This document shows, piece after piece, positions 43,584-56,423 of a DNA stretch of 64,000 nucleotides. Under the pieces are notes generated by a model. It saw nothing but the letters and a program-made list of their open reading frames with translations. It did no database searches and was not told where the DNA came from. This DNA is from Klebsiella aerogenes (GTDB taxonomy: Bacteria; Pseudomonadota; Gammaproteobacteria; Enterobacterales; Enterobacteriaceae). Position numbers and translations under genes: made by a program. The stretch's first letter is position 1, and each line of letters opens with the position of its first letter. The stretch lies in the NCBI GenBank assembly GCA_029027985.1, contig CP119076.1, positions 1,054,001-1,118,000 of the forward strand, in the 5' to 3' direction.

Positions 43584-44756
43584 TTATCCGGCGTTGGCCT
43601 GGATGATACCGTCGATCAGTTTATTCACTGGCTCAAGGCCGATTTCACGGGCATTACTTTCGTAAACCGGCGAGTTACGCACCTGGTTTGCCAGCATTTC
43701 GCCGTCGCGATTGCTGGTGTTGACTTCTACCAGCGTCGACAGGCCGATCCGCAACGGATGCTCCGCCAGCTGCTTCGCATCCAGCTCGATACGCACCGGC
43801 AGACGCTGAACCACTTTGATCCAGTTACCGGTGGCGTTCTGCGCCGGCAGCAGCGAGAAGGCGCTACCGGTACCCATATCCAGGCCGACCACTTTACCGG
43901 TGTACTTCACATCATCGCCGTAGATATCGCTGATGACCGTCGCCGGTTGGCCGATACGCATATGCGCAAGCTGGGTTTCTTTAAAGTTGGCGTCAACCCA
44001 CAGGTTGGTGGCCGGAACCACGGCCATCAGCGGCGTGGTCGTGCCAATCTGCGCGCCAGGCTGCACGGAACGGCGAGAAACGTAACCGCTAATCGGGCTG
44101 ACGATTTGCGTACGCTGCAGCGCCAGCCAGGCGTTGCGTACTTCGGTCGCCGCCTGCAGAACCGCTGGCTGCTGTTCCAGTTTGGTGCCCAGTACGATCG
44201 CCTGGTTGGCATTGTATTGCTGGATCGCGACGTCAAGCTCAGCCTGAGCGCTGGCGACGGTGTCGCGAGCGTGCTGCAGCTCTTCGCGGCCGATCAGGTT
44301 TGCGGCGCCCAGCGGGATGCGGCGATTAAGGTCGGTTTGCGCCTGCGAAAGCGCGGTTTTTTTGACCTCGATGTTCGCCTGCAGCTGCTTGCTGTTGATC
44401 ATCTGCTGGCGAGTCTGGCGCACGCTTGCCGCCAGCTGAGTTTTGGCTTTCTCAAATGCCTGTTGGGTATCGGTCTGGTCGAGAGTGACCAGCGGATCGC
44501 CCTGTTGCACGAAGTCGGTGTTGTCGGCCCAGACCTTGGTGACGCTGCCTGATACCTGCGCCATGATCTGTACCTGGTTCCCTGCGACGTAAGCGTCATC
44601 AGTCTCTTCATAATGACGCAAGACCAAAAACCAATAAATGCCGTAGGCCACGGCCACAATAACAAAGAGCAAGGTCAGGAGCAGAAGGGCGCCTTTACGT
44701 TTCCCTTTCTTGCTACCCGGTTGCTGCGGGGTTTGGCTCTCCGCATTTTCGCTCAT
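43584..44756 (-). CDS. emrA: Multidrug efflux membrane fusion protein EmrA
   Basis: Periplasmic adaptor joining EmrB to TolC. It has 390 residues. An N-terminal cytoplasmic tail and single membrane helix (ALLLLTLLFVIVAVAYGIYW) are followed by a biotinyl-lipoyl domain, a long coiled-coil hairpin (about 95-200), and a beta-barrel domain. ATG 44756 corresponds to MSENAE; an ATG four codons upstream is less like E. coli. Confidence 0.96.
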   Translation of the reverse strand: MSENAESQTPQQPGSKKGKRKGALLLLTLLFVIVAVAYGIYWFLVLRHYEETDDAYVAGNQVQIMAQVSGSVTKVWADNTDFVQQGDPLVTLDQTDTQQAFEKAKTQLAASVRQTRQQMINSKQLQANIEVKKTALSQAQTDLNRRIPLGAANLIGREELQHARDTVASAQAELDVAIQQYNANQAIVLGTKLEQQPAVLQAATEVRNAWLALQRTQIVSPISGYVSRRSVQPGAQIGTTTPLMAVVPATNLWVDANFKETQLAHMRIGQPATVISDIYGDDVKYTGKVVGLDMGTGSAFSLLPAQNATGNWIKVVQRLPVRIELDAKQLAEHPLRIGLSTLVEVNTSNRDGEMLANQVRNSPVYESNAREIGLEPVNKLIDGIIQANAG

Positions 44757-44820
44757 CTGGTTCTCCACGATTTTACATTCTTATTATTTCACATCGGCTG
44801 AGCCGACCTGTTTATCAGAA

Positions 44821-44845
44821 AGGCCAGCAGAAAATCTGCTGGCCT
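44821..44845 (-). terminator. Hairpin between mprA and emrA
   Basis: AGGCCAGCAGA and TCTGCTGGCCT are perfect 11 bp complements around AAA, 42 bp after the mprA stop. On the minus strand only TTC follows, so it probably acts as a leaky attenuator or RNA-stabilising stem inside the mprA-emrAB operon. Confidence 0.6.
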
Positions 44846-44887
44846 GACTTTATTCCTTGCAACTCAAAATGTAAGGCGGCTCCGCGC

Positions 44888-45418
44888 TTAGCGCAGGGAG
44901 CCCGCCAGCGCGCCTTCTTCTTCCATCTGGTCGAGGCGGCCGAGCAGTTTGCGGGTGATGTGTTCCAGCTGGTCTTTTTCCGCGGTGCTTAAGGAGGACC
45001 ACAGCTGATGCAGACAGTTGTGCTGCGGAGGTAGCACCTCGCGCAAGAATTGATGACCTTTTTCAGTCAACTGCAGATGCAGGCAGCGACGATCGTTATC
45101 GCTTTCGCGACGCTCGATCCAGCCGCGTTTTTCCAGTTCGTCGGCGATACGGGTTGCGTTAGTGCGTGACGACCCCAGCGCGCAGCTCAGTTCAGAGGGC
45201 TGAATGCTGTGATTTTCCTGAGACTCAAGCGTGATCAGCGCCATAAATAATGTCTCGTTAATCCCTTGCGCTTTCAGCATTTTGTTACGGTTTTCCAGCA
45301 ACTTGCCCTGCATGTGCATACAGAGACGAGTAAGGAGAATCTCCTGGAAAGGGAAATCTTCATGGCGGCTGGCGCGGAATTTGAGCATCTGCTCAATGGG
45401 AGTAAACGAACTATCCAT
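44888..45418 (-). CDS. mprA: MarR-family repressor of emrAB
   Basis: MprA (EmrR), winged-helix MarR repressor that releases emrAB when it binds uncouplers or other hydrophobic compounds. It has 176 residues. The DNA-binding part is [20 protein letters not shown], with the wing [17 protein letters not shown]. First gene of the mprA-emrA-emrB operon. Confidence 0.96.
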   Translation of the reverse strand: MDSSFTPIEQMLKFRASRHEDFPFQEILLTRLCMHMQGKLLENRNKMLKAQGINETLFMALITLESQENHSIQPSELSCALGSSRTNATRIADELEKRGWIERRESDNDRRCLHLQLTEKGHQFLREVLPPQHNCLHQLWSSLSTAEKDQLEHITRKLLGRLDQMEEEGALAGSLR

Positions 45419-45460
45419 TTGGGTATAACCTCATTAATTACAGCCGATATAATAACTATT

Positions 45461-45492
45461 GTGACAAATAAAGCAAATGAATTATTGGTCAC
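45461..45492. promoter_or_regulatory. Inverted repeat upstream of mprA, candidate MprA operator
   Basis: GTGACAAATAA (45461-45471) and TTATTGGTCAC (45482-45492) are complementary at 10 of 11 positions. The element lies about 43 bp before the mprA start. MprA is known in E. coli to bind an imperfect inverted repeat at its own promoter; identity with this element is inference. Confidence 0.45.
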
Positions 45493-45508
45493 TATTAATA
45501 CTTAAAAC

Positions 45509-45844
45509 CTATATCAAAGAGCCGATCTTCCATGCCAGACCATAGGCCAATGCGCTGAGCAGCGTAGGGATAATAATGCTGCGTGTCTTCCAGAAGCTCA
45601 GGCCAAGCACGGCGAAACCGACCAATGTCGGCGCGAGTCTGCGGCCATCGGCGAGGATTTCCGGTACGCTTGAGACGACCAGCAGCGCGCAAATCGAGGC
45701 AATGCCGATGGTATCGAGCAGAATGTTTATCGGCCCGCGCTGCGCCGTGCGGGCGGCGTTTTCCCGCAGGCGTAACGGCAAATAGCGGAACAGGTAGTTT
45801 ACGCCGCCGACCAGCACGCCGAGGATTAACACATTAGCGTCCAT
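45509..45844 (-). CDS. ygaH: AzlD-type small subunit of the L-valine exporter
   Basis: Membrane protein of 111 residues with four hydrophobic segments, AzlD family. With YgaZ it forms the branched-chain amino acid (L-valine) exporter described in E. coli. It overlaps the ygaZ stop by 11 bp, showing tight coupling. Confidence 0.94.
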   Translation of the reverse strand: MDANVLILGVLVGGVNYLFRYLPLRLRENAARTAQRGPINILLDTIGIASICALLVVSSVPEILADGRRLAPTLVGFAVLGLSFWKTRSIIIPTLLSALAYGLAWKIGSLI

Positions 45845-46580
45845 TCATCTTCCCCTGCAGATGGGTCTGAATCAATGCGGTCAGGCATCCACAGACAATA
45901 CCGGCAAGAATGGCCGCCGGGATGGAAATTAGGATTATTCCGGCCAGTGCGCCCGCTAGCGCTGCGGTGACGCTGAGTGATTGTTTGCGCTGGAATGACG
46001 CCAGCAGAAAACTCATAAATAATGCCGGCAACATAAAGCCGAGCGCCGCTTCCACCGCCGGGTAATGGGTTAACAGACCGTTGCCGGACCAGGCGCCGAT
46101 CAGCGTGCCGAATACCCAGGAACCCCAGGAGGTGAAGGCGATGCCGAGCATCCAGTTTTCGCTCCAACGGCGGTTGTCGCGTACCAGCTTCGCGGTGGCC
46201 GCCGCGAAAACTTCATCGGTGAGGCCGAAAGCCCATAGTGCGGTCTTTCTTTTATTGAGCGCGCGGTGAATGCGGCTACGTAAAGAGGGGCCGTACAGCA
46301 CGTGACGAACGTCCATCGCCATCACGGTGAGCGCCGCGACCCATAATGAGCTACCGGCGGCAAGCATGGCGGTGATGACGAACTGGCTGGCGCCAGCGTA
46401 GATGATGCAGGAGAAAAACAGGCTTTCCAGCGGCGTAAAACCGAGGCGAGTAGCGTTAAGACCGAAAGCAAAGGCGACAGGAATATAACTAATCACTATC
46501 GGCAGGCTGTCTTTGATACCTTCGGCGATTGAGGCGTCGCGGGTAAGGGGCGCTTGGGTCAGCGAGGCAGGATTTTCCAT
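45834..46580 (-). CDS. ygaZ: AzlC-type large subunit of the L-valine exporter
   Basis: AzlC-family membrane protein, 248 residues with seven or eight hydrophobic segments. Motifs [20 protein letters not shown] and IYAGASQFV are family hallmarks. Together with YgaH it exports L-valine. The E. coli ygaX/ygaY remnants are absent between it and proX; the 201 bp gap holds no gene other than the proX terminator. Confidence 0.95.
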   Translation of the reverse strand: MENPASLTQAPLTRDASIAEGIKDSLPIVISYIPVAFAFGLNATRLGFTPLESLFFSCIIYAGASQFVITAMLAAGSSLWVAALTVMAMDVRHVLYGPSLRSRIHRALNKRKTALWAFGLTDEVFAAATAKLVRDNRRWSENWMLGIAFTSWGSWVFGTLIGAWSGNGLLTHYPAVEAALGFMLPALFMSFLLASFQRKQSLSVTAALAGALAGIILISIPAAILAGIVCGCLTALIQTHLQGKMNGR

Positions 46581-46740
46581 ATCGGCGACTTATTAATAAC
46601 CCAGGTGAATATTACACATTGAAAGATGAGTTCACCTTATCAGAGAGCAGCGCGCCTTCACAATCGCTAAAAATCAGATATCAAAATATATGCATTATTT
46701 ATGAATATTCATCCATCCTGGTTTTCAGGAACGGTGAGCC

Positions 46741-46776
46741 AAAAAAGCCCCCGGAACGGCGAAGCGAACCGGGGGC
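46741..46776 (-). terminator. proX (proU operon) terminator
   Basis: On the minus strand GCCCCCGGTTCGC folds with GGAACGGGGGC-type partner bases (8 bp GC stem, GCCCCCGG with CCGGGGGC) and is followed by six T residues. It begins 5 bp after the proX stop. Confidence 0.93.
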
Positions 46777-46781
46777 GTCTT

Positions 46782-47777
46782 TTATTTCTGCGCAGCCAGC
46801 GCTTCTTTTACCCAACCGTCGAACAGCTGCTGGTGGGCTTTGATCCAGCCGTCAACGTGGCCGTTGATGTCGGCTTCCGAGGCGTGGCCTTCATGCATCA
46901 TCGCGTTCTCGGCGTTGATATCGGCAATCGGCAGCTTCATCAGGCTAAACAGCTTCGCCGCCGCCGGGTTTTTCTCCGCCCAGGCTTTGTTGGCGACAAT
47001 ATGCATAGTGTTCACCGGGAAGCCGTAGTTGACGCCATTCGGCAGTTTGGTATCGATATCCTTCTGCTCGCCCGGCAGCGAAGAGAACGGTACCTGCAGC
47101 CAGACCACATCTTTACCCGGCTTCAGCACATCGCTGACCCAGTACGGCGTCCAGGTGTAGTAAAGAATCGGTTTGCCTTCTTTATAACGAGCGATGGTGT
47201 CGGCCATCATCGCCGCGTAGTTCCCCTGGTTGTGGACGACCTTATTGTTCAGGCCATAGGCGTCAATCTGGTGGTTGATGACCGCCTCGCAGCCCCAGCC
47301 TGGCGTACAGCCGGTGAGGTCTGCTTTGCCATCGCCGTTGGTATCGAACAGTTTGGCGATTTTCGGGTCTTTCAACTGGTCGATTGATTTGATGTGGTAC
47401 TGATCGGCGGTTTTCTTGTCGATCAGGTAGCCCTGCGCCGCGCCGCTCACATAGACGCCTTCACGATAGAATTTTTTATCGCCGCCCGCCGCGGTGTACA
47501 TGTCGTCGTGCAGCGGTTTCCAGTTGGTGGCGATAAAGGTGGTATCGCCAGCGGCGATAGAGGTGTAGGCAACGTTGTAGTCGACTTCACTCGGCTTCTC
47601 GACGGTATAGCCCAGCTTTTCCAGCGCGCGGCTGACCAGCAGCGTCTGGAAGGTTTCTTCGGAAATGGTGCTCTGCGCCGGTTTCACGGTGATGCCTTTG
47701 CCCGGCAGATCGGCGGCAAATGCGCTGGTGGTGACAAGGGCGGTAAACGCTGTGGCAAGGAGAGTAGTATGTCGCAT
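46782..47777 (-). CDS. proX: Glycine betaine/proline-binding periplasmic protein
   Basis: Substrate-binding protein of the ProU osmoprotectant ABC importer. It has 331 residues with a Sec signal peptide ending [10 protein letters not shown]. Trp residues of the aromatic betaine cage are conserved, for example in TNWKPLHDD and YYTWTPYW. It is the distal gene of proVWX, 14 bp after proW. Confidence 0.96.
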   Translation of the reverse strand: MRHTTLLATAFTALVTTSAFAADLPGKGITVKPAQSTISEETFQTLLVSRALEKLGYTVEKPSEVDYNVAYTSIAAGDTTFIATNWKPLHDDMYTAAGGDKKFYREGVYVSGAAQGYLIDKKTADQYHIKSIDQLKDPKIAKLFDTNGDGKADLTGCTPGWGCEAVINHQIDAYGLNNKVVHNQGNYAAMMADTIARYKEGKPILYYTWTPYWVSDVLKPGKDVVWLQVPFSSLPGEQKDIDTKLPNGVNYGFPVNTMHIVANKAWAEKNPAAAKLFSLMKLPIADINAENAMMHEGHASEADINGHVDGWIKAHQQLFDGWVKEALAAQK

Positions 47778-47791
47778 CGGTGTTCCTTCTC

Positions 47792-48856
47792 TTATTTACA
47801 GAAAGGGCGGGTAATCAGCCCCAGAGGTCCGGTGGTGTACCAGCGGCGGTTGCCGCGGCTGCGGGAATCACGGCCGACGGCCTGCGTCAGGCGGTCGAGG
47901 ATTATCGCGAGGATAACGATCCCGACCCCGCCGACGCTTGCCAGACCCATATCAAGGCGGCCGATGCCGCGCAGAACCATCTGGCCGAGACCGCCGACAG
48001 CGATCATCGAGGCGATCACCACCATCGACAGGGCCAGCATCAGCGTCTGGTTGACCCCGGCCATGATGGTTGGCATCGCCAGCGGCAGCTGTACTTTAAA
48101 CAGCAGCTGGCGCGGACTGGCGCCGAACGAGCGTGAGGCTTCAATCAGATCTTCCGGTACCTGGTTAATGCCGAGGATCGTCAGGCGGACTATAGGCGGT
48201 AGGGCGAAGATAATGGTCACCACTACGCCGGGTACATTGCCGATCCCAAACAGCATGACAATCGGCACCAGGTAGACGAACGCCGGGGTGGTCTGCATCG
48301 CATCGAGTAACGGACGGATGATTTTCGCCGCCCGTGGACTGCGCGCCAGCCAGATCCCCAGCGGTAGGCCGATGATCATACAGAACAGCAGGGCGGTAAG
48401 AACCAGCGCGAGGGTGACCATCGCCTGCGACCAGGCGCCGATCGCGCCAATCGCCACCAGCGATACCAGAGTAGCGACGCCCATGCCGACGCTGGAGATC
48501 TGCCAGGCAATCAGCGCGAAGAGGATAATCGCTACCGGCGCCGGCATGCCCAGCAGCAGCTGCTGGAAGGCGCTGAGAATATAATCCACCGGCACGCGGA
48601 TCCCCTGGAACAGCGGACGGAAGTGCAGCACGATCCAGTCAATAGCGTGCGTGACCCAGCTATCGAGCGGGATCAGCGTTTTATGGAACGGATCCATGAT
48701 GTTGAAATGCTCCGGCTGCGGCGCGGGCGCGCTGTTCAGCCAGTCGGCGCCACCGCCGTCTGCGGGGGCGGGCGTTGGGTTGCCCCAGGCGTCGGCGGGC
48801 TGCGCCGCGCTATCCGCCGATGATGCGGTGTCCCATGGGTTAGATTGATCAGCCAT
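47792..48856 (-). CDS. proW: Glycine betaine ABC transporter permease
   Basis: Inner-membrane permease of ProU, 354 residues. A long N-terminal tail (about 1-100, rich in Ala, Pro and Asp) precedes six or seven membrane segments. The EAA-loop motif is [20 protein letters not shown]. The start overlaps the proV stop by 8 bp. Confidence 0.96.
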   Translation of the reverse strand: MADQSNPWDTASSADSAAQPADAWGNPTPAPADGGGADWLNSAPAPQPEHFNIMDPFHKTLIPLDSWVTHAIDWIVLHFRPLFQGIRVPVDYILSAFQQLLLGMPAPVAIILFALIAWQISSVGMGVATLVSLVAIGAIGAWSQAMVTLALVLTALLFCMIIGLPLGIWLARSPRAAKIIRPLLDAMQTTPAFVYLVPIVMLFGIGNVPGVVVTIIFALPPIVRLTILGINQVPEDLIEASRSFGASPRQLLFKVQLPLAMPTIMAGVNQTLMLALSMVVIASMIAVGGLGQMVLRGIGRLDMGLASVGGVGIVILAIILDRLTQAVGRDSRSRGNRRWYTTGPLGLITRPFCK

Positions 48857-50051
48857 TGTTTGCCCCCTCGCGATCTAAAGCCTGTAGCAGCATGCGTTTT
48901 GAAATAATGCCGAGATACTGGTGCCCTTCATCCACCACCGGGACCGCGCAGGGCGCCTGACCGACGTGGGAGAGCAGGTCGCTGAGCGGCGTTTGCGCCT
49001 CCACCGCCTGCGGGGCGTCAATTAACGCCGCGTCGAGTCCCTGATTTTCGCTGAGCGCGCTTTTCAGAGAATCGATGGAGACAATACCGACAAATTTATT
49101 CCCGCGTTCAATGACGTAACCATATTCACGGTCTTCATCTTGCAATAATTTCAGCGCCGAACGTGGGCCGAAACCGGGGGTTTTACGAATCAGGCCAACC
49201 GGGCTACGGCGGGCAATATCTTTGGCGCTAAATACCTGACTAATATCGACGCCGCGGAAGAAGGTGCGAACATAATCATTGGCCGGATTATTCAGAATTT
49301 CATCCGGGGTGCCAATTTGCACCACTTCGCCATTTTGCATAATGGCAATACGATCGCCAATACGCATGGCTTCGTCGAGATCGTGGGAAATAAAGACAAC
49401 GGTACGTTGATGCTTCGCCTGTAATTTGGTGAGTTCATCCTGCATTTCGGTGCGAATTAATGGATCGAGCGCCGAGAAGGCTTCATCCATGAGCAGAATA
49501 TCCGGATTAATCGCCAGCGCGCGGGCCAGACCGACGCGCTGACGCATCCCGCCGGAGAGTTCATCGGGATAGGCGTGGGCGTAGTTTTCCAGGCCCACCT
49601 GACGCAGGGCATCCAGCGCTTTCTTTTGCCGTTCATCGGCAGAAACGCCAGCCAGCTCCATACCGAACGCGGTGTTGTTCAACACGTTCATATGCGGCAT
49701 CAGGGCGAATGACTGGAAAACCATCGCAATCTTTTTCCTGCGCACCTCGCGGAGCTCGGCTTCTGAGATTTGGGCGATATCTACGCCGTCAATCAGCACC
49801 TGTCCGCGGGTGGGTTCAATCAGGCGATTGAGAAGGCGAACCATGGTAGATTTTCCTGAACCGGAGAGTCCCATGATGACGAATATCTCGCCTTCTTCAA
49901 TGGCCAGACTGGCGTCTTTAACGCCAAGCGATAGCCCCGTTTTTTCCAGTAATTGCTCTTTCGTCAGTCCTTTTTCAATATATTTGAACGCGCGTTGCGG
50001 ATGCTCGCCAAATATCTTATAGAGATTCTTGATTTCTAATTTAATTGCCAT
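48849..50051 (-). CDS. proV: Glycine betaine ABC transporter ATPase
   Basis: ATPase of ProU, 400 residues. Walker [10 protein letters not shown], signature [15 protein letters not shown], Walker [13 protein letters not shown], and two C-terminal CBS domains (about 280-400) that sense ionic strength in related systems. First gene of the osmotically induced operon; a sigma-70 type promoter lies about 60 bp upstream. In E. coli an H-NS-binding region extends into proV. Confidence 0.97.
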   Translation of the reverse strand: MAIKLEIKNLYKIFGEHPQRAFKYIEKGLTKEQLLEKTGLSLGVKDASLAIEEGEIFVIMGLSGSGKSTMVRLLNRLIEPTRGQVLIDGVDIAQISEAELREVRRKKIAMVFQSFALMPHMNVLNNTAFGMELAGVSADERQKKALDALRQVGLENYAHAYPDELSGGMRQRVGLARALAINPDILLMDEAFSALDPLIRTEMQDELTKLQAKHQRTVVFISHDLDEAMRIGDRIAIMQNGEVVQIGTPDEILNNPANDYVRTFFRGVDISQVFSAKDIARRSPVGLIRKTPGFGPRSALKLLQDEDREYGYVIERGNKFVGIVSIDSLKSALSENQGLDAALIDAPQAVEAQTPLSDLLSHVGQAPCAVPVVDEGHQYLGIISKRMLLQALDREGANNG

Positions 50052-50118
50052 GCAATAAATAGTTTCCTGTCTTTAATTATATCGATATCGTACCTGGTGA
50101 AGATTATTACCTTTTTAC

Positions 50119-50146
50119 ACCCTAACATACTGAGATTCTGTGACAA
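50119..50146 (-). promoter_or_regulatory. Probable proU P2 promoter
   Basis: On the minus strand TTGTCA (50141-50146) and TAGGGT (50119-50124) are 16 bp apart, placing the start about 60 nt before the proV ATG, the same distance as P2 in E. coli. The 356 bp gap from proV to nrdF is AT-rich and otherwise holds only the CRP-like site listed next. Confidence 0.6.
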
Positions 50147-50354
50147 CCCTCGATGTGAATGGCTGGCGGAAATCTGAATAGGTGCATCCGGCTGAGTTGC
50201 CCATGATATAAGGGCTGAGCCGGAATGAGGGGTGAGTAATATTTTTTGATTATGCCGGAATAATTTCGAGTGAAATCATACTAATTTATGAAAATATGAC
50301 GGGGAGATGACGTGGAAATAATTGAGGCGTTAATTGTGTGATAATAGTAAATAA

Positions 50355-50370
50355 TGTGAAATAGATCACC
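50355..50370. promoter_or_regulatory. CRP site upstream of proU
   Basis: TGTGAAATAGATCACC matches TGTGA-N6-TCACA at nine of ten specified positions, and the flanking AA and AGG are acceptable. It lies about 300 bp before proV and 38 bp after the nrdF stop, where the upstream proU promoter would be expected. Confidence 0.6.
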
Positions 50371-50407
50371 AGGGAATATACGGCTATATTCCCTGTGATT
50401 CACAAGG

Positions 50408-53497
<3,090 letters not shown>

Positions 53498-53525
<28 letters not shown>

Positions 53526-53908
53526 AATTCGCTTACTCCTTTACGCACGTTGTCGACATCTTGCTGGGTGCCCATCAGCTCAAAACGATACAGATACGGA
53601 ACGCCGCATTTCTGCGCGATAACATCCCCTGCACGACCATAGGCTTCGCCGAAGTTACGGTTGCCGGCGGCGATGACGCCGCGAATCAGCTGGCGGTTAT
53701 GCGGATTGTTTAAAAAGCGGATCGCCTGACGCGGGACGGCGCCCGCCGTACCGCCGCCGCCGTAGCTGGGGACGATGAGAATATAGGGCTCGTCTACCTG
53801 AATTCGCTCGCGCTCGTTGAGCGGGATACGTACGGCCGGCAGCGCCAGACGCTGCACAAAGCGGTGCGTATTTTCCGAGCTGCTGGAGAAGTAGACGATC
53901 AGGCTCAT
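53498..53908 (-). CDS. nrdI: Flavodoxin-like protein NrdI
   Basis: FMN protein of 136 residues that supplies the oxidant for assembly of the Mn2-tyrosyl radical in NrdF. The FMN phosphate loop is [12 protein letters not shown], and the Gly-rich loop [13 protein letters not shown] is conserved. It overlaps nrdE by 28 bp and nrdH by 4 bp. Confidence 0.96.
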
Positions 53909-54147
53909 AGGCTGGCCGTTGCTGTAGGACGCAGGCGATTGATCATATCAGGGCGGAAACCTGACCAACGGGTCTCTCCAGCCATGACGACCGGTAGCTG
54001 CTGAAAACCTTGTTCGCGCAGCATGTCGATGGCTTCAGGGTGCTGGTCGATATTGACCATGTCGAAGTCAAAACCGCGGCTTTCCATCGCACGCTTGGTG
54101 GCATGGCATTGCACGCAGTCATTTCGAGTGTAAATAGTAATGCGCAT
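53905..54147 (-). CDS. nrdH: Glutaredoxin-like electron donor NrdH
   Basis: Thioredoxin-fold reductant for NrdEF, 80 residues, with the active-site pair Cys11-Val-Gln-Cys14. ATG 54147 matches E. coli; five residues upstream in frame are not needed. First gene of the operon, preceded by two NrdR boxes. Confidence 0.95.
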   Translation of the reverse strand: MRITIYTRNDCVQCHATKRAMESRGFDFDMVNIDQHPEAIDMLREQGFQQLPVVMAGETRWSGFRPDMINRLRPTATASL

Positions 54148-54223
54148 GATTCGTATTTCCATTTAAGATAGCAAGGCGGCGCAAAAACATCGCGTCGGTT
54201 ACTATGGGCTTATCGTTAAGGAA

Positions 54224-54270
54224 ATACTAGATGTAGTTATTTAAAACTTCAACCACGCAATATATAGAGT
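54224..54270. promoter_or_regulatory. Two NrdR boxes in front of nrdHIEF
   Basis: ACGCAATATATAGAGT (54255-54270) and the weaker ATACTAGATGTAGTTA (54224-54239) resemble the NrdR box ACACWATATATWGTGT. Their centres are 31 bp apart, the three-turn spacing known for NrdR sites. The proximal box ends 76 bp before the nrdH ATG. NrdR would repress the operon when deoxynucleotides suffice. Confidence 0.8.
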
Positions 54271-54332
54271 TTTTCGATAAGTTATCCCCCACCGATTAGC
54301 CCGGCGGGGGACGGAAAGATGTTCCCGGGGAA

Positions 54333-54764
54333 CTACATACGCATGGCGATCGCCAGGCGGTTGAAGGCATTCATCAGGCTGATGGCGAAGGTCAAATCGC
54401 TAATCTGGCGAGCGCTGAAATGCTCCAGCAGCGGCAGGTAAACCTCGTCTTCGGCATGACTGACGGCGATGTCGGTCACCGATTCGGCCCAGGCCAATGC
54501 CGCGCGTTCCGCAGCGCTGAAATGGGCGCTAACGCGCCAACCGGCCAGCGCATCCAGTTTGGTCTGCGCGATGCCAGCTTTGCGCAGCGCGTTGCTGTGC
54601 ATTTCCAGACAGAAGGCGCAGCCGTTGATTTGCGATACCCGTAAATAGACCAGCTCCACCAGGGTGCTGCCCAATTCGCTTTTTTCCAGCGCGATGCTGG
54701 CCTGAACCAGCCCTTTATAAACTTCCGGGCTTAGTTCGCTGTACGGCTGACGTAATGTGGTCAT
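54333..54764 (-). CDS. AhpD-like carboxymuconolactone decarboxylase family protein
   Basis: Small alpha-helical protein of 143 residues. The AhpD-type motif CAFCLEMH (Cys49, Cys52, His56) suggests a peroxidase or thiol-based antioxidant role rather than a true decarboxylase. ATG 54764 has AGGAGAATTGCAG upstream; the frame continues far upstream over the MocR gene but that part is a shadow. It is divergent from the MocR regulator with an 87 bp shared promoter region, so it is the likely target of that regulator. Confidence 0.88.
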   Translation of the reverse strand: MTTLRQPYSELSPEVYKGLVQASIALEKSELGSTLVELVYLRVSQINGCAFCLEMHSNALRKAGIAQTKLDALAGWRVSAHFSAAERAALAWAESVTDIAVSHAEDEVYLPLLEHFSARQISDLTFAISLMNAFNRLAIAMRM

Positions 54765-54851
54765 TCTGCAATTCTCCTCTCTAAGACCCGGGCAAAATAA
54801 CACTATAATGGACTGCTGAAGATAGCCATATTGTGATGAAAAAAACAGACC

Positions 54852-56216
54852 ATGATGGACGCTAAAAAAGTACCGCATTACCAGCGTATCGCCCGCCAGT
54901 TGAAGTCGGCGATTGAGCGCGGCGAACTGGCACCGGGAAGCCGTCTGCCGGCCAGCCGGGTATACGCGCAAGAGCTTGGCGTGTCGCGATCGACCATTGA
55001 AAACGCCTGGGGCGAACTGGTGGCCCAGGGGTGGCTGGAACGCCGTGGTCAGGCGGGCACGTTTATCAGCGATCGGCTTAGCCCGCGACAGGCAACTCCC
55101 CTGCGACCAGCCGCGAGCCGTGAATCGTCCGCGCCGCAGCCTTTTCAGATGGGGCTGCCGGCGCTGGATCTTTTCCCTCGCGGCCTGTGGGCGCGCGTCA
55201 TGGGGCGGCGGCTGCGCACGCAATCGCGTTTTGATCTTGCTCCCGGCGATCCCTGCGGCGAGCTGATTCTGCGCCAGGCGATCGTCGACTATTTGCGCCT
55301 GTCGCGCAGCATTGAGTGCCAGCCGGAGCAGGTGCTGATTAGCGGCAATTTCGCCGCCTCGATGACGCTGATTTTGCGTACTCTTGCGCGGCCGGGGCAG
55401 CATATGTGGATGGAAGATCCGGGATACCCGTTTATTCGCCCGGTGGTCAGCGCGGCGGGAGTGAATATCGATCCCGTGCCGGTTGATGACGAGGGAATGA
55501 ACATCGACTGGGCGCAGGCGCATTATCCGCAGGCGCGTTTCGCGCTATTAACCCCGGCGCATCAAAGCCCGCTCGGCGTTGCTTTATCGCTGGAGAGGCG
55601 TCGCCAGCTGTTACAGTGGGCGGCGCAGTGCGACGGCTGGATTATTGAAGATGATTACGACAGCGAGTTTCGCTATCACGGCAAGCCCTTGCCGCCGCTA
55701 AAGAGTCTCGATGCGCCACAGCGGGTGCTGTATGCCGGAACCTTTAGCAAGTCGATGTTTCCCGCGCTACGTACCGCCTGGCTGGTGGTGCCGCTGCCGC
55801 TGGCGGCGCAGTTTCGCCGCCAGACCGATCTGATACATTGCAATGTGCCGACACTGTGGCAGCACACGCTGGCGGACTTTATCAATGAGGGGCATTTCTG
55901 GCGGCATCTGAAGAAGATGCGCGCCAGTTACGCGCAGCGGCGACAGTGGCTGGAGTCGGCGCTGCAGGCGCAGGGGTTTCAGGTGGTACCACAGTCCGGT
56001 GGTATTCAGCTGGTGGTGGCGGTGAGCGGCGACGATCGTGAACTAGCAAGACGAGGTCAGCGGGCTGGTCTGGCGGTGCAGGCGTTGAGCGACTGGCGGA
56101 TGCGGAGTCGAGGGGAGGGCGGCTTGTTGATGAGCTTTACCAACTTAACCTCAGCGGCGATGGCAAGCGATGTGGTCGGCGAGTTGAAGCGGGCGCTGGC
56201 CAACGCTGAAGAATAA
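54852..56216 (+). CDS. MocR-type regulator (GntR HTH fused to aminotransferase-like domain)
   Basis: PLP-dependent transcription factor of 454 residues. An N-terminal GntR winged helix (PHYQRIARQLKSAIERGEL, SRSTIENAWGEL) is joined by a linker (about 80-105) to a fold-type I aminotransferase-like domain. The PLP Lys is in AGTFSKSMFP, and the aspartate of the cofactor site is in IIEDDYDSEFRY. ATG 54852 or 54855 may be used. The divergent AhpD-like gene is the probable target; the effector is unknown. Confidence 0.9.
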   Translation: MMDAKKVPHYQRIARQLKSAIERGELAPGSRLPASRVYAQELGVSRSTIENAWGELVAQGWLERRGQAGTFISDRLSPRQATPLRPAASRESSAPQPFQMGLPALDLFPRGLWARVMGRRLRTQSRFDLAPGDPCGELILRQAIVDYLRLSRSIECQPEQVLISGNFAASMTLILRTLARPGQHMWMEDPGYPFIRPVVSAAGVNIDPVPVDDEGMNIDWAQAHYPQARFALLTPAHQSPLGVALSLERRRQLLQWAAQCDGWIIEDDYDSEFRYHGKPLPPLKSLDAPQRVLYAGTFSKSMFPALRTAWLVVPLPLAAQFRRQTDLIHCNVPTLWQHTLADFINEGHFWRHLKKMRASYAQRRQWLESALQAQGFQVVPQSGGIQLVVAVSGDDRELARRGQRAGLAVQALSDWRMRSRGEGGLLMSFTNLTSAAMASDVVGELKRALANAEE

Positions 56217-56220
56217 AAAA

Positions 56221-56244
56221 CCCTGCGTACCAGGGCACGCAGGG
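56221..56244 (-). terminator. Terminator in the MocR-ygaM region
   Basis: CCCTGCGT pairs with ACGCAGGG around an 8-base loop. The T-run is on the minus strand (TTTTTTATTC), so it best terminates leftward transcripts coming from ygaM; on the plus strand it starts 5 bp after the MocR stop and may add stability. Confidence 0.75.
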
Positions 56245-56287
56245 TTAGACGCGTATTTGTTATCTTCACATGCAGTCTGAACTCTAA

Positions 56288-56410
56288 ATAATTCGAGTTG
56301 CAGGACAAAACGGCTGGCCGTTTTGAACAGCGCTTGCGCTGGCCCCGTAGGGCGGAGCCCAGGGATGGGCCGAATTATTGCCAACGCACGTGCAACTTAA
56401 AGTATGCGAG
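56288..56410. repeat. MITE-like intergenic repeat, copy 2 (MocR-ygaM)
   Basis: Terminal inverted repeats ATAATTCGAGTTGCA and TGCAACTTAAAGTAT bound a 123 bp GC-rich core with several hairpins (AAAACGGC with GCCGTTTT, and GGGCGGAGCCC). No ORF is present. It shares its end design with the element at 31044-31156. Confidence 0.65.
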
Positions 56411-56423
56411 TTTATCGCTTCTA

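Noticed and set aside
54148..54332. Fur box before nrdHIEF
   Set aside because: Expected from E. coli, but no convincing GATAATGATAATCATTATC-like sequence could be seen; only the NrdR boxes are clear.
54765..55523. Long minus-strand open frame upstream of the AhpD-like gene
   Set aside because: It is antisense to the MocR regulator; the product is Arg/His-rich low-quality sequence and the good ribosome binding site sits at 54764.
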